Below, piece by piece: positions 52,155 to 61,308 of a stretch of 64,000 bases of DNA. A program made the translations under genes and the position numbers. Below the pieces are notes generated by a model. It was not told the origin of the DNA. It did no database searches and was given only the letters and a program-made list of their open reading frames with translations. Source of the DNA: Arthrobacter sp. ISL-28 (GTDB lineage: Bacteria; Actinomycetota; Actinomycetes; Actinomycetales; Micrococcaceae); the NCBI RefSeq assembly GCF_018613875.1, contig NZ_JAGGPJ010000008.1:62001-126000 (forward strand). The letters are read 5' to 3'. Numbering within the stretch: position 1 is the first letter of the stretch; each line of letters starts with the position of its first letter.

Positions 52155-55100
52155 ATGGGCGCTGACCCGACTGCGCGCAGCCACGGGACCACCGGCGGCC
52201 CGCTCTACCAAGCCGATCCGGCCGAGGACCTCTTACCCGTTCCGTCGCTACGGGCGCAGCGCGTGCTGTTCGCCAGCGCGGAGGCCTACCCGTTCGTCAA
52301 GGTGGGCGGGCTGGCTGACGTCAGTAGTGCGCTGCCGAAGAGACTGGCCGAGCTTGGCTTCAGCATCCGCTTGGTGATCCCGGCGTATCGAGGGCTCGGT
52401 GGAAGCCCGGTGCTGACCTTCGACGTGCCGTTCGGCCCGCTCGCCGAGCGGGTCGTAGTCCGCCGTCTACCGCCGTTGGGCGGGGTGGAGGTCCTGACGC
52501 TTGGCATTCCGGGGTGGTTCGACCGGGAGATACCCTACAGCTACCAGGACGACGAGGTCATGCCGTTCGTGCTGTTCTCCAAGGCCGTCACGACGCTGGC
52601 GGCCCAGGACGCGTGGCGTCCTCACGTCATCCACTGCAACGACTGGCACTGCGGGCTCGTGGCCCAGGAAGCCCGGCAGGGGCCCCACCGGCGGGCGCTG
52701 GACCCCACCGGGATCGTCTTCACGATCCACAACATTGCCTATCAGGGGCGAGTCGGAGCCGCGACGGACCAGCTGATCGGACTACCCCCGGCAGGAAGTC
52801 TGCTCGAGCGGGGCATCGCCTTCGCAGATCGGGTCACCACCGTCAGCCCCCGCTACATGCAGGAGATCCTCACGCCAGCACAAGGAGCAGGGATGGACGG
52901 GCTGCTGCGCACACGTGGGGACTCCGCGCGCGGCATTCTCAACGGCATCGACTACGAGGAGTTCAACCCCGAGCGGGACCCATGGATCGACACGCGCTAC
53001 GACGGCTCCTTTGTCAGTGGCAAGGGCGCGAATAAGGAGGTTCTACAGCGGATCAGCAAACTGGATCGGGCGCCGGACCGTCCGCTCTTCGGCATGGTCG
53101 CCCGGCTGGTCTCGCAGAAGGGCGTTGGCCTGCTGTCCTCCGCGCTGGAGCAGTTCGTGGCCCGGGGTGCCCAAGTGGTGGTGATGGGCGAGGGGGAGCA
53201 CCGATACCGACGTGATCTGCAGGCCGCGGCTCGGCGTCTCGCGGGCAGCGTGGCGTACCACCCCACGGCGAGGGAATCCCTGGCCCGACAGGTGTACGCT
53301 GGCTCGGACCTTTTCCTGGCGCCGTCCGTTTTCGAGCCCTGCGGACTGACACCGCTGATCGCCCTGCGGTACGGCACCATCCCCGTCGTCCGTCGGACCG
53401 GTGGCCTCGCGGACACCGTGAAGGATTACGCCGAGGATCCGGACGTGGGGCTGGGGTTTGTCTTCGTCCAGCGCCGCGTCGCGTCGATGCTGTCGGCAGT
53501 TGACAACGCACTCGCGGTCTACGGTTGCGCGCCTGAGTGGCATCGCCTGCAGCGTCGGGCGATGGGGGCGGACTTCTCCTGGCAGGCCCCCGCCCGCGAA
53601 TACGTCGCCTTGTACGACGAGGCCGTGCGCTCGCGCCGCAGTGCGGACGTCATCCGGAGCGCCGCAGCGTCCAGCATCCCGATGCCCAGGTCGAGGCCGC
53701 GTCCGGCTCCGCTTCCCCTGGCGCTCGTCCACCACGCCAATCAGTATCTGGTCACCGACGGCTATCAGGACCGGGAGGGCCTGACCTCGCTCGTGACCGG
53801 GTACGCGGCGCTGCTGCGGCTGCACGAGAAGTACCGCACCCCGGTCAACCTCCACCTGTCGGGGACGATGCTCGAAGCGGCCGCGTGGCACCACCCCTGG
53901 TTCCTCGCGAACGTTCGCCGCCTGCGCGACGTCGGCCTTCTCTCGCTCGTCGGCGGAACGTACTCCGAGAACGTCCTCACCGCCTTTGACCCGGAGTTTA
54001 ACCGGCGACAGCTGCACGAGCTGTTCTGGCTGTACCGGCGCCATCTTGGCTGCACACCGGAGGATCTGGAGATCTGCTGGATCCCCGAACGGGTGTGGGA
54101 CACCGACCGACTGGCGGGGGTGCTGACCGACCCGGCTCTACCCAATGGCGGCTATCGGTACGTCCTGCTCGATGACCGGCTGCTGTATCCCACCGACGGT
54201 GCCTACGGAGGCAGTGACAGGGCGGACTTCGACGGGGCTGATCCGGCCAGCCCTCCCCCGGCCGACGCCCTGCGCCCCTACCGCATCGAGGGCGGCAACG
54301 GCATGCAGGTCGTGCCGATGTCTACCCGGTTGCGCTACTGGATTCCTCCGGAGGACCGAAGCCACTGGCGCAGCCTGTCCCGGGCGGCCGAACTCCCCAC
54401 CGCCCCCGGTGATGACACCGTCCTGGTGTACGCCGACGACATGGAGAAGAGCGCCGGGGTGGGTCCTTGGCACCCGAGTGCCCTCGGACGGTACGAGGAG
54501 TTCCTGCGCTGGCTGGCCACCCAGCCGAATCTGATACCGGTGGATCTGCCGTCGTGGCTCCGTCAGCGCCGACGTGTCCCCGGCGTCCGCGTGGTGGAGC
54601 GCGGCACGTTCGTTGAGCTTGCACAGGACTGGCACGCGGGAGAGGACTACGCGGGCTGGTGCCAGGACGCTGCATGGGCCCCCTACCAGAGGCACCTTGC
54701 CCAGGCCCGCCGCGCTGTGGCAGACGCGGAGAGTGCCGGCGCCGAGCCGCGACTGATGGCGCTGGCCTGGAAACACCTGCTGGCTTCGGCATACGAGACT
54801 GCGTGGCACGACACGGACCAGCCGGAGCGACTACCTGCCGCCTGGGCCAAGGCGGTGGCCAGCCATGGGCGGGCCGCCAGCGTGCTGGCTTCGGCCGCCG
54901 GGTGGTTCGGTGGCACAACTCGCACGCTCGGGGCCGAACTGATCGACGTCGACGATGACGGCACGAAGGAACTGGTGCTGAGGAGCGAGCACCTGTTCGC
55001 CGTGCTGGCGCCGGAACATGGCGGGCGTCTTGTCTACCTGGCATGCCGCGGCCCGGACGGTGGCGTGCTGGTAATCGGGAACCCCACAGACGACTGGAAC

Positions 55101-55685
55101 CGCCAAGAGGAGATGAATGCCTACATGGACGTCCCGGCCAACCACCCCGGCGGACTCGCGGACGGCGGGGGCGTCCACGACCGATACGAGGTGAGCATCC
55201 ATTCCGGTGACGGAGCCATCCGGGTGGAGCTGAGGAACGTGCAGGAGAACAGTCCGCTGCACGGGCTGCGCAAGCGGATCATCATGGACGACGTCAGCCC
55301 CGCACTGCTGGTGGCCTATGACCTGCCCGCGGCAGCATCCGGGATCACCATCGAGACGTGCCTGTCGCCGGACTACTACCGACTGCTCCGCCACGGAGTG
55401 GCAGATCTGCAGCGTAGCGGAGGACGGAGCTGGCGCGGCGCTAGCAACCGCGGATCGGGCGTATGGGTCGCTCTGGCACGCGACGAGGACACCATCTGGT
55501 GCGACCCCACCGGGCCGGAACCAGGTCATGGCGTGCTCATCCGTATACGTGCCGATGCGCGGTCCTTCCACCTGCTCATCGGGGTCGGCGACACCGACGA
55601 CGACATGGCGGGAACAGCCGTGCAGGAGGGGCGGGAACGGCTCGCCGAGCTGACCGCCCGTGACCCGATTGGAGGCCGGGAGTGA
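52155..55685 (+). CDS. Glycogen/starch synthase (GT5) fused to GH57-like 4-alpha-glucanotransferase domain
   Basis: A 1176-residue two-enzyme protein from ATG 52155. Residues 35-500 are a GT5 synthase: FASAEAYPFVKVGGLADV (Lys49 and Gly51-52 bind ADP-glucose), IHCNDWHCG, FTIHNIAYQG, PSVFEPCGLTPLIALRYGT. After a Pro/Arg linker, residues 520-850 are GH57-like: LALVHHANQYLV, LHLSGTMLEAAAWHHP, the nucleophile block EICWIPERVWD (Glu near 643) and the acid block YADDMEKSAG (Asp near 759). Residues 930-1170 match the beta-sandwich tail of GH57 glucanotransferases (LAPEHGGRLVYLA, GGVHDRYEV). It could extend and then transfer alpha-1,4-glucan chains. The next gene overlaps its stop. Confidence 0.88.
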   Translation: MGADPTARSHGTTGGPLYQADPAEDLLPVPSLRAQRVLFASAEAYPFVKVGGLADVSSALPKRLAELGFSIRLVIPAYRGLGGSPVLTFDVPFGPLAERVVVRRLPPLGGVEVLTLGIPGWFDREIPYSYQDDEVMPFVLFSKAVTTLAAQDAWRPHVIHCNDWHCGLVAQEARQGPHRRALDPTGIVFTIHNIAYQGRVGAATDQLIGLPPAGSLLERGIAFADRVTTVSPRYMQEILTPAQGAGMDGLLRTRGDSARGILNGIDYEEFNPERDPWIDTRYDGSFVSGKGANKEVLQRISKLDRAPDRPLFGMVARLVSQKGVGLLSSALEQFVARGAQVVVMGEGEHRYRRDLQAAARRLAGSVAYHPTARESLARQVYAGSDLFLAPSVFEPCGLTPLIALRYGTIPVVRRTGGLADTVKDYAEDPDVGLGFVFVQRRVASMLSAVDNALAVYGCAPEWHRLQRRAMGADFSWQAPAREYVALYDEAVRSRRSADVIRSAAASSIPMPRSRPRPAPLPLALVHHANQYLVTDGYQDREGLTSLVTGYAALLRLHEKYRTPVNLHLSGTMLEAAAWHHPWFLANVRRLRDVGLLSLVGGTYSENVLTAFDPEFNRRQLHELFWLYRRHLGCTPEDLEICWIPERVWDTDRLAGVLTDPALPNGGYRYVLLDDRLLYPTDGAYGGSDRADFDGADPASPPPADALRPYRIEGGNGMQVVPMSTRLRYWIPPEDRSHWRSLSRAAELPTAPGDDTVLVYADDMEKSAGVGPWHPSALGRYEEFLRWLATQPNLIPVDLPSWLRQRRRVPGVRVVERGTFVELAQDWHAGEDYAGWCQDAAWAPYQRHLAQARRAVADAESAGAEPRLMALAWKHLLASAYETAWHDTDQPERLPAAWAKAVASHGRAASVLASAAGWFGGTTRTLGAELIDVDDDGTKELVLRSEHLFAVLAPEHGGRLVYLACRGPDGGVLVIGNPTDDWNRQEEMNAYMDVPANHPGGLADGGGVHDRYEVSIHSGDGAIRVELRNVQENSPLHGLRKRIIMDDVSPALLVAYDLPAAASGITIETCLSPDYYRLLRHGVADLQRSGGRSWRGASNRGSGVWVALARDEDTIWCDPTGPEPGHGVLIRIRADARSFHLLIGVGDTDDDMAGTAVQEGRERLAELTARDPIGGRE

Positions 55686-56707
55686 CCGCCGGAATCGGCG
55701 CTGTCGCGGACACGCCTGCCGATGACTCACGGGCTGAGCGGATTGCGATCGCCGAGACGCTGCTCGCCTCGCCACCACCGCTCGATGCCCTGCCACCCGG
55801 TCCATCGCAGGTGCTCACACGCTCGGTCGTGCACGCCTCCCGCAGCCGCCCGGTGGTCAGATGGACCGTCACCCTCGACTCCGGAACCGGCCCCTCGGCT
55901 CCTCTGGCCGTGATCGGCAAGGGCTACCGCGTTGGCGGTGGCGAGCAGGCGTGGAGGTTGCTGAGAAGCCTGCGTCATGCCGGCTTCGACGACCCCGAAC
56001 TGCGGGTCCCCACGCCATACGGCTTCGACCCGACCCGTCAGCTCCTCGCTCAGGAGGAAGCACCGAGCACCACGCTGCACTCGCTCCTGACCGGTGACCC
56101 GAGGCTGGCCGCACCCGAGGCTGGACGGGCAGGTCGCTGGCTGGCCCGACTTCATGATGTCCGGGGCGTGCACGTGCCCGACCTTCCAGTGGGCTTCGAG
56201 CGACTCAAGCTCACCGAGTATGCGGCAGCGTTGGCCGGGCTGCTGCCGCAGGCCGCCGTCCGACTGGGCGAGCTCACGGCGGGGACGCTGGAGGGCCTGG
56301 TCCGCGCCGGCGGCGCACGGGTGGTCACCCACGGGGACTTCCAGCCCAAGAACATCCACCTCGACCGACACTGCATCGTGGTCATCGACTTCGACCGCGC
56401 CGCCCTTGCCCCCGCCGCCCGGGACCTCGGCCACTTCATCGGGCAGACCCTGACCATGGGTGCCTCGCGGCACGGAAGCCTGGGGGCCGCCGCGCCCTGG
56501 GTGGATGCCTTCCTGGACGGTTACTCCGACGGCGGTGGCGACGCCGGCGCAGTCCGTTCCGCCCCTGCATACGTGGCCCGCACCTTCGCGGAGGTGCTCT
56601 TCTACCGCCTTGTGGTCCGCCCCGTCAGGAACTCCTGGTTCGTGCCTGACTGGCTCGACGCCTGGGAAGCGGCCGTCGAGGCCGCGGCAGGGGGCGGGTA
56701 CCGATGA
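55682..56707 (+). CDS. APH-fold small-molecule kinase (phosphotransferase family), catalytic residues intact
   Basis: A 341-residue protein starting GTG 55682 inside GTGA shared with the previous stop. The kinase C-lobe has THGDFQPKNIHLD (Asp219 as base, Asn224) and VVIDFDRAALAPAARDLGH, with the metal-binding Asp. The N-lobe shows VIGKGYRVGGGEQAWRLL with a probable ATP-anchoring Lys. Members phosphorylate sugars, amino sugars, maltose (Mak/Pep2-like) or choline. Lying behind a glucan synthase, a sugar or maltose-type substrate is a fair guess, unproved. Confidence 0.85.
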   Translation: MTAGIGAVADTPADDSRAERIAIAETLLASPPPLDALPPGPSQVLTRSVVHASRSRPVVRWTVTLDSGTGPSAPLAVIGKGYRVGGGEQAWRLLRSLRHAGFDDPELRVPTPYGFDPTRQLLAQEEAPSTTLHSLLTGDPRLAAPEAGRAGRWLARLHDVRGVHVPDLPVGFERLKLTEYAAALAGLLPQAAVRLGELTAGTLEGLVRAGGARVVTHGDFQPKNIHLDRHCIVVIDFDRAALAPAARDLGHFIGQTLTMGASRHGSLGAAAPWVDAFLDGYSDGGGDAGAVRSAPAYVARTFAEVLFYRLVVRPVRNSWFVPDWLDAWEAAVEAAAGGGYR

Positions 56708-58641
56708 GCCGATCCAGCACCCGGGACACGGGTCCCGATGCCGCAGCAACTCCGCACGCATCGGGCGCCTCCCCCATTCCCGTCATGCACGCCCGCATGA
56801 TCCTGCGCACCTTCGGGCCGTTTCTGCGGCCCCAATGGCCCGGCTGCCTGCTGGCCGGGCTACTCGCCGTCGCCGGTACTGGTGTCGCCCTGCTCAAGCC
56901 GTGGCCGCTGAAGTATCTCTTCGACGAAGTGCTGCTGCCCAGCGGCGATACGGCTGGTCAGGACATACAGCACATCCTCGTCCTCGTCGTCGCGGCACTG
57001 TCCGGCATCGCCGTCCTGGACTCCCTGGTCGGGGCCGCGCGGAGCTACACCCTGACCGTGGTCGGCGAACGCGTGGCCGCAGCCATCCGCACACAGCTGT
57101 ACGATCACCTGCAGCGGCTGCCCCTCCGCTACCACGAGCGGACGCCGACTGGTGAACTGACCACCCGCCTGACCGGGGACGTCGACAAGGTGCGCGCGCT
57201 GCTTACCGTGACGTTCGTCGACGCCTCGACGCACGTCCTCACGCTGGCCGGCATGGCGGGGGTGCTGCTGGTCCTGGACTGGCAGCTCAGCGTGGCGCTG
57301 CTTCTGGTGCTGCCCCTGCTCCTGCTCACAGTCGCCAGCTTCCGCGCCCGCATCCGGGCGGTGGAGGAGAACTCCCGCGAGAGCGAGGGCGGTCTAGCGG
57401 CGGTAGCGCAGGAGTCGCTGGTGGCAATCAAACTGGTCAAGGCCACCGGGCGGGAAGGGCACGAGTCCCGCCGCTTCCGGCGCCATTCCGATGCCTCGGT
57501 GGCGGCTGTACTTCGCTCGGCGCGCACGAGCGCCGCCTTCGGCGCCGCGGTGGACGCGGTGGTGGCCGTGGCCACCACCGGTCTCATCTGGCTTGGGGCC
57601 CAGCGCGTGCTGGAGGGTGCCCTCACCCCCGGCGACCTAGTGATCTTCACGTCGTACCTGCGTGACTTTTTCGGCCCCACCCGAGCATTGTCCAAGCTGC
57701 CCGCACAGCTGACCCGTGCCGGCGTCCGCGCGGCTCGCATCGCCGACACCCTCCGGCACCGCCCGGACGTGCAGGACAAGCCAGGTGCCCGCGCTGCCGG
57801 GCGGCCACAGAAGAGGTTGAGCCTCGACGGGGTCGGATTCGCGTACACCAAGGACCGCCCCGTCCTGCGGGACGTGGACCTGACGGTGCCGGTAGGCAAC
57901 ACCCTCGCGATCGTTGGGCCCACGGGCGCGGGGAAGTCGACGATCGCCGCCCTGCTGTGCCGGCTACAGGACCCCACCAGCGGACGCGTCCTATTGGACG
58001 ACGCGGACCTGCGCGATCTGACAGGCGAGAGCCTGCACACCCAGGTCGGGCTGGTCACGCAGGACGCCGTGCTGTTCCGCGTGTCCGTGCGGGAGAACAT
58101 CGCGTACGCACGTCCCGGCGCCTCCGCGGACGAGATCGAGCACGCTGCCCGCGTAGCCCAGGCGCACGACTTCGTGCAGGCCCTACCGGACGGCTACGAG
58201 ACGATCCTGGCCGAGCGCGGGACGACGCTGTCAGGAGGGCAGCGACAGCGCTTGGCACTGGCGCGCGCGGTCCTGCAAGGTTGCCCGGTCCTCGTGCTCG
58301 ACGAGCCGACGACTGGCCTGGACGCCCGTTCTGAGCACGCTGTGCTGCGCGCACTGCGGCACGTCACCTCGGGGCGGACCACCGTAATCATCACGCACCG
58401 AATGGCGGCCGCGATGGCCGCGGACGAGATCGTCGTCCTTGACGCAGGGCGGGTGGTGGAACGCGGTACCCACCACCGACTCATCGCGGCGGGCGGACTT
58501 TACGCCGAGATGTGCCTTCTCCAGGGCATCATCGGCTCCCGGCTGGCTATGAATGACGGCGCCGCCGATTACGGGCGTCACGCCAGCCCTTCTCGCGACG
58601 TCGAAGCAGACCAGACCCATCGGAGGGGAGCCCGACCATGA
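56704..58641 (+). CDS. ABC exporter-type half-transporter (fused permease and ATPase)
   Basis: A 645-residue protein from ATG 56704 in a 4-base overlap. A 35-residue polar start precedes six membrane helices (residues 35-340) of the type I exporter fold, with GELTTRLTGDVDKVRALL in the coupling region. The ATPase has Walker A GPTGAGKST near 404-412, Q-loop VGLVTQDAVLF, signature LSGGQRQRLALARA near 510 and Walker B VLVLDEPTTGLD. It should work as a homodimer. Position between glucan and kinase genes suggests export of a saccharide or its lipid-linked form. Confidence 0.9.
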   Translation: MSRSSTRDTGPDAAATPHASGASPIPVMHARMILRTFGPFLRPQWPGCLLAGLLAVAGTGVALLKPWPLKYLFDEVLLPSGDTAGQDIQHILVLVVAALSGIAVLDSLVGAARSYTLTVVGERVAAAIRTQLYDHLQRLPLRYHERTPTGELTTRLTGDVDKVRALLTVTFVDASTHVLTLAGMAGVLLVLDWQLSVALLLVLPLLLLTVASFRARIRAVEENSRESEGGLAAVAQESLVAIKLVKATGREGHESRRFRRHSDASVAAVLRSARTSAAFGAAVDAVVAVATTGLIWLGAQRVLEGALTPGDLVIFTSYLRDFFGPTRALSKLPAQLTRAGVRAARIADTLRHRPDVQDKPGARAAGRPQKRLSLDGVGFAYTKDRPVLRDVDLTVPVGNTLAIVGPTGAGKSTIAALLCRLQDPTSGRVLLDDADLRDLTGESLHTQVGLVTQDAVLFRVSVRENIAYARPGASADEIEHAARVAQAHDFVQALPDGYETILAERGTTLSGGQRQRLALARAVLQGCPVLVLDEPTTGLDARSEHAVLRALRHVTSGRTTVIITHRMAAAMAADEIVVLDAGRVVERGTHHRLIAAGGLYAEMCLLQGIIGSRLAMNDGAADYGRHASPSRDVEADQTHRRGARP

Positions 58642-59141
58642 CCGAGCCCATCTCCCAGCCGGCGCCGCCCCCACAACCTGAAGACGGTGGTGAGGGCAGA
58701 GTTCGACTGCGCCCTCATCGACCACCCGCGCGGGCACGGCTATCCTGCCCCGCCCGTACAGCGCATCCTGGACAGCGCGATCCACCTGGACCGCTCCGCG
58801 CAAGACCTTTAGGGCCTGGATCTGGCTATGCGCTGAGGTCCTTCTGCCGCTAGGGGATTCGGCCGCTCCCCGGCCGGGTCGACCGTGCCCGCGGCCGGAC
58901 ATTCCTTCGCCACTACCGCAGCGGACCGTGCTGGCGGAGGCGGACGTGGCGCCCATACCCGGGGTCTTCCAAGCCCAGGCGCCTGATCGTGATCGCAAGA
59001 AGTGCAACAACCGGCTGACGAAGCAGACGATAGTCCCCCAGCAGCCCAAGGACGGCATCAAATTCGCGCTGGTGCTTAAGCGCGAATGCGCCCTAGTGCG
59101 CTGGCTCACCGACAACCCCCTTCACCATTTAAGGAGGACGA
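58638..59141 (+). pseudogene. Wrecked fourth gene of the cluster
   Basis: ATG 58638 overlaps the ABC gene stop exactly as the other junctions do and opens MTEPISQPAPPPQPEDGGEG, but the frame then becomes Arg-rich nonsense and stops at 58853. In another frame, 58678-58812 reads AEFDCALIDHPRGHGYPAPP and VQRILDSAIHLDRSAQDL, which looks protein-like. Near 58928 there is VLAEADVAPIPGVFQ. A real gene once filled this 500-base gap, probably a further enzyme of the cluster; I cannot name it. Confidence 0.55.
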
Positions 59142-60179
59142 ATGAACCGCATCCAGAGCCGCACCCAGAACCGCATCCAGAACCGTCAGGTGAAGGAGCA
59201 GCAGATCGATCGCGCCCGACGGGTCTGCACCCCGGAGTTCCTCGACCGGTACGTCCGCCCGCATCTGGCCACAGACCTCACGCCCGGCGGCGGGACGTGG
59301 ACGACGAAGGTGATCCAACTGGATGGTTCCGGGGCCGCCACCGTGCAGATCGAACTCGACGGTGGCGCCCCCGTGTTCGCCAAGCTGTTTCCCTTCGAGG
59401 ACGGTCCTGCGGTGCACGCAAAGTTGCAGGCGCTGCGCAGGGCCGGGCTGGGGGCTGGCTCCGAGTACCAGACCGTCGAGCCCCTGGCGTGGTACGCGGA
59501 GGAGAAGGTCCTGCTATGCCGTGGAGCACCGGGCCAGCCGCTGTCGCAACTGCTCGACGACGGCGCTGGACTCGTCGAGGGCTGCGCCCGCGCCGGATCA
59601 TGGCTGGCCCACCTGCACAGCGTGGATCTGCGGGCCGGGGCCCCGCGCTCCCTCTTGGTGACGGGAGAACTGGCGAGCCTGGCCAAGCGGCTGGCCAAGG
59701 TCGCCGCTGACCACCCCGGCTACGTCGATGAGGCCTTGGGTTTGCTCGATCGCCTGGACGCCCTCACCCTGGACACGGTGGACGGCATCCTGGCCCAAAG
59801 CCACGGGCAATACAGGCCGATCCACGTCTTCCTGACCGAGGACATCGTGACGGTCATAGACCTGGACCGCAGCGCACCGGCCGACCCGGCGCGCGACGTC
59901 GCCGAGTTCCTGCACCGGTTGCGCCAGAGCGTGCACTCGGCCACCGGTGACATCAGGCGGGCCGACCGGCCATGCGATGAGTTCCTCGCTGCCTACCGGG
60001 AAGCGACCGACGGGGACCGACTGGTAAACCTCCGCTTCCACTGGGCACGTTACATCTTTCACAGCCTCAACCGAGAGTTCAAAAGCGGGGAGGCCGACTG
60101 GCGGGACGGCGGGAACGCCCTGTTCCGGCTGTACCGGGACGAGTTCGACCGCGTCGCAGAGGGACGGGCAGGAGCATGA
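59142..60179 (+). CDS. APH-fold protein with altered catalytic loop
   Basis: A 345-residue protein from ATG 59142 behind a full AAGGAGG. The first 15 residues come from a short tandem DNA repeat (NRIQSRTQNRIQNR). The kinase C-lobe is recognisable by VTVIDLDRSAPADPARDVAEFLHRL, but the catalytic loop reads HGQYRPIHVFL (His221-Gly-Gln223). The catalytic Asp is Gln and the following Asn is His. The N-lobe has PVFAKLFPFEDGPAVHAKLQAL with a Lys that could still bind ATP. It is therefore probably a pseudokinase or binding protein. Its stop overlaps the next start. Confidence 0.82.
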   Translation: MNRIQSRTQNRIQNRQVKEQQIDRARRVCTPEFLDRYVRPHLATDLTPGGGTWTTKVIQLDGSGAATVQIELDGGAPVFAKLFPFEDGPAVHAKLQALRRAGLGAGSEYQTVEPLAWYAEEKVLLCRGAPGQPLSQLLDDGAGLVEGCARAGSWLAHLHSVDLRAGAPRSLLVTGELASLAKRLAKVAADHPGYVDEALGLLDRLDALTLDTVDGILAQSHGQYRPIHVFLTEDIVTVIDLDRSAPADPARDVAEFLHRLRQSVHSATGDIRRADRPCDEFLAAYREATDGDRLVNLRFHWARYIFHSLNREFKSGEADWRDGGNALFRLYRDEFDRVAEGRAGA

Positions 60180-61177
60180 TTTCATTGGAAGGCGTGCTGC
60201 TGGACCGTGCCGGGCAGGAACTCCCGCTGGCCGAGCTCGCCGCCCTGTGGCCGCTGGATGGCTGGACCTCCGTCACCCCTGTAACAGGCGGCAAAAACGA
60301 GCACCTGCGCGTGGCTGCCGGGGACGGCGTCCACTACCTGCGCCGCTCCTACCGGTCCAAGTCGCGTGAGGAACTCACCTCCCAGTTGCGCCTGATGCGG
60401 CTGCTCCGGGAGCGGGGATTCCCCGCACCGGAGGTGGTCCCCACCTGCTCGGGCGCCGACCAGGTCGAGCTTTCCGGCCGGCTGTGGATCACAACCCGCG
60501 GCGTAGAAGGCACTCCATTCGAGGACGGCTCGCTGGCCCATGTGCGGGCCCTGGGCCGGACGCTCGCAAGGTACCACCAAATCGTCGCCGACCAGCCCGC
60601 AGCGGTGACCGAGCCGGCCGTGCTCATGGAACTGCGCACCCGGGGCAGTGAACAGGGGGTGGATCCGGCGTTGCGGGCCCGGACGGCGCACTTGGTCGAG
60701 CGGTTGACCGGTCTGCTACCGCGCCTGCCACGGGTGGTCGTGCACGGCGGCGCCCGGCGCGGCAGCCTGATCTTCGACGGCGACCAGGTGGCAGGGGTTC
60801 TGGATTTCGACAGCGCCCACCCGGACGTGCGGGTCCTCGATCTCGCCGTCGCCGTCCACGACGTCAGCAAGGTCTACACCCTCCACGGGCAGGCCGACCA
60901 CAAGGTGGCGCTCGACCTCGTCCGGGTTGCCGAACTGCTGGCCGCCTACAGCCGGGACGTGGAGCCCACGGCGGCCGAGGTGGAGGCCCTGCCGCTGCTG
61001 CTGGAGGCTAAGCGGCTGAAGCGGGGCCTGGGGCGGCGCAGCCGCATCCTGGGCGGGGAACTCCTTTCCGACAACGACCACGAAAAGATCCGCCTGGAGG
61101 ATCAGCGGCTCGCCTGGCTGGACGAGCATCGGGACGCCTTGGCGGCAGCCTGCCGTGGGGCCTTGGCGGGAGCCTGA
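60176..61177 (+). CDS. APH-fold protein (homoserine kinase type II-like) with altered catalytic loop
   Basis: A 333-residue protein from ATG 60176 in a 4-base overlap. It has VTGGKNEHLRVAAGDGVHYLRR in the N-lobe, LGRTLARYHQIVADQP in the linker and VLDFDSAHPDVRVLDLAVAV as the metal-binding segment. The catalytic loop is VVHGGARRGSLIFDG (His190-Gly-Gly192), where a kinase would have HGD and a later Asn. Catalysis by the normal route seems lost. It ends the cluster. Confidence 0.82.
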   Translation: MISLEGVLLDRAGQELPLAELAALWPLDGWTSVTPVTGGKNEHLRVAAGDGVHYLRRSYRSKSREELTSQLRLMRLLRERGFPAPEVVPTCSGADQVELSGRLWITTRGVEGTPFEDGSLAHVRALGRTLARYHQIVADQPAAVTEPAVLMELRTRGSEQGVDPALRARTAHLVERLTGLLPRLPRVVVHGGARRGSLIFDGDQVAGVLDFDSAHPDVRVLDLAVAVHDVSKVYTLHGQADHKVALDLVRVAELLAAYSRDVEPTAAEVEALPLLLEAKRLKRGLGRRSRILGGELLSDNDHEKIRLEDQRLAWLDEHRDALAAACRGALAGA

Positions 61178-61308
61178 CAACGAGCTTCCGCAGTGGCCGC
61201 GTGCATGCTGGATTCGCTTGGTGCCCGGACATCACAATCCGGGCACCAAATCCGCCCGCCGCTTGTTGCATCGTTGACTCCGGCCGCCCGTGCCGCAAAG
61301 TTAGAACC

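Noticed and set aside
53043..54044. 333-codon open frame on the minus strand
   Set aside because: Shadow of the glycogen-synthase fusion gene.
59142..59190. Short tandem repeat (ACCGCATCCAGA-like units) considered as a CRISPR or regulatory repeat
   Set aside because: Only a few 9-12-base units inside the coding start of an APH-fold gene; no spacers. No CRISPR array was seen anywhere in the window.
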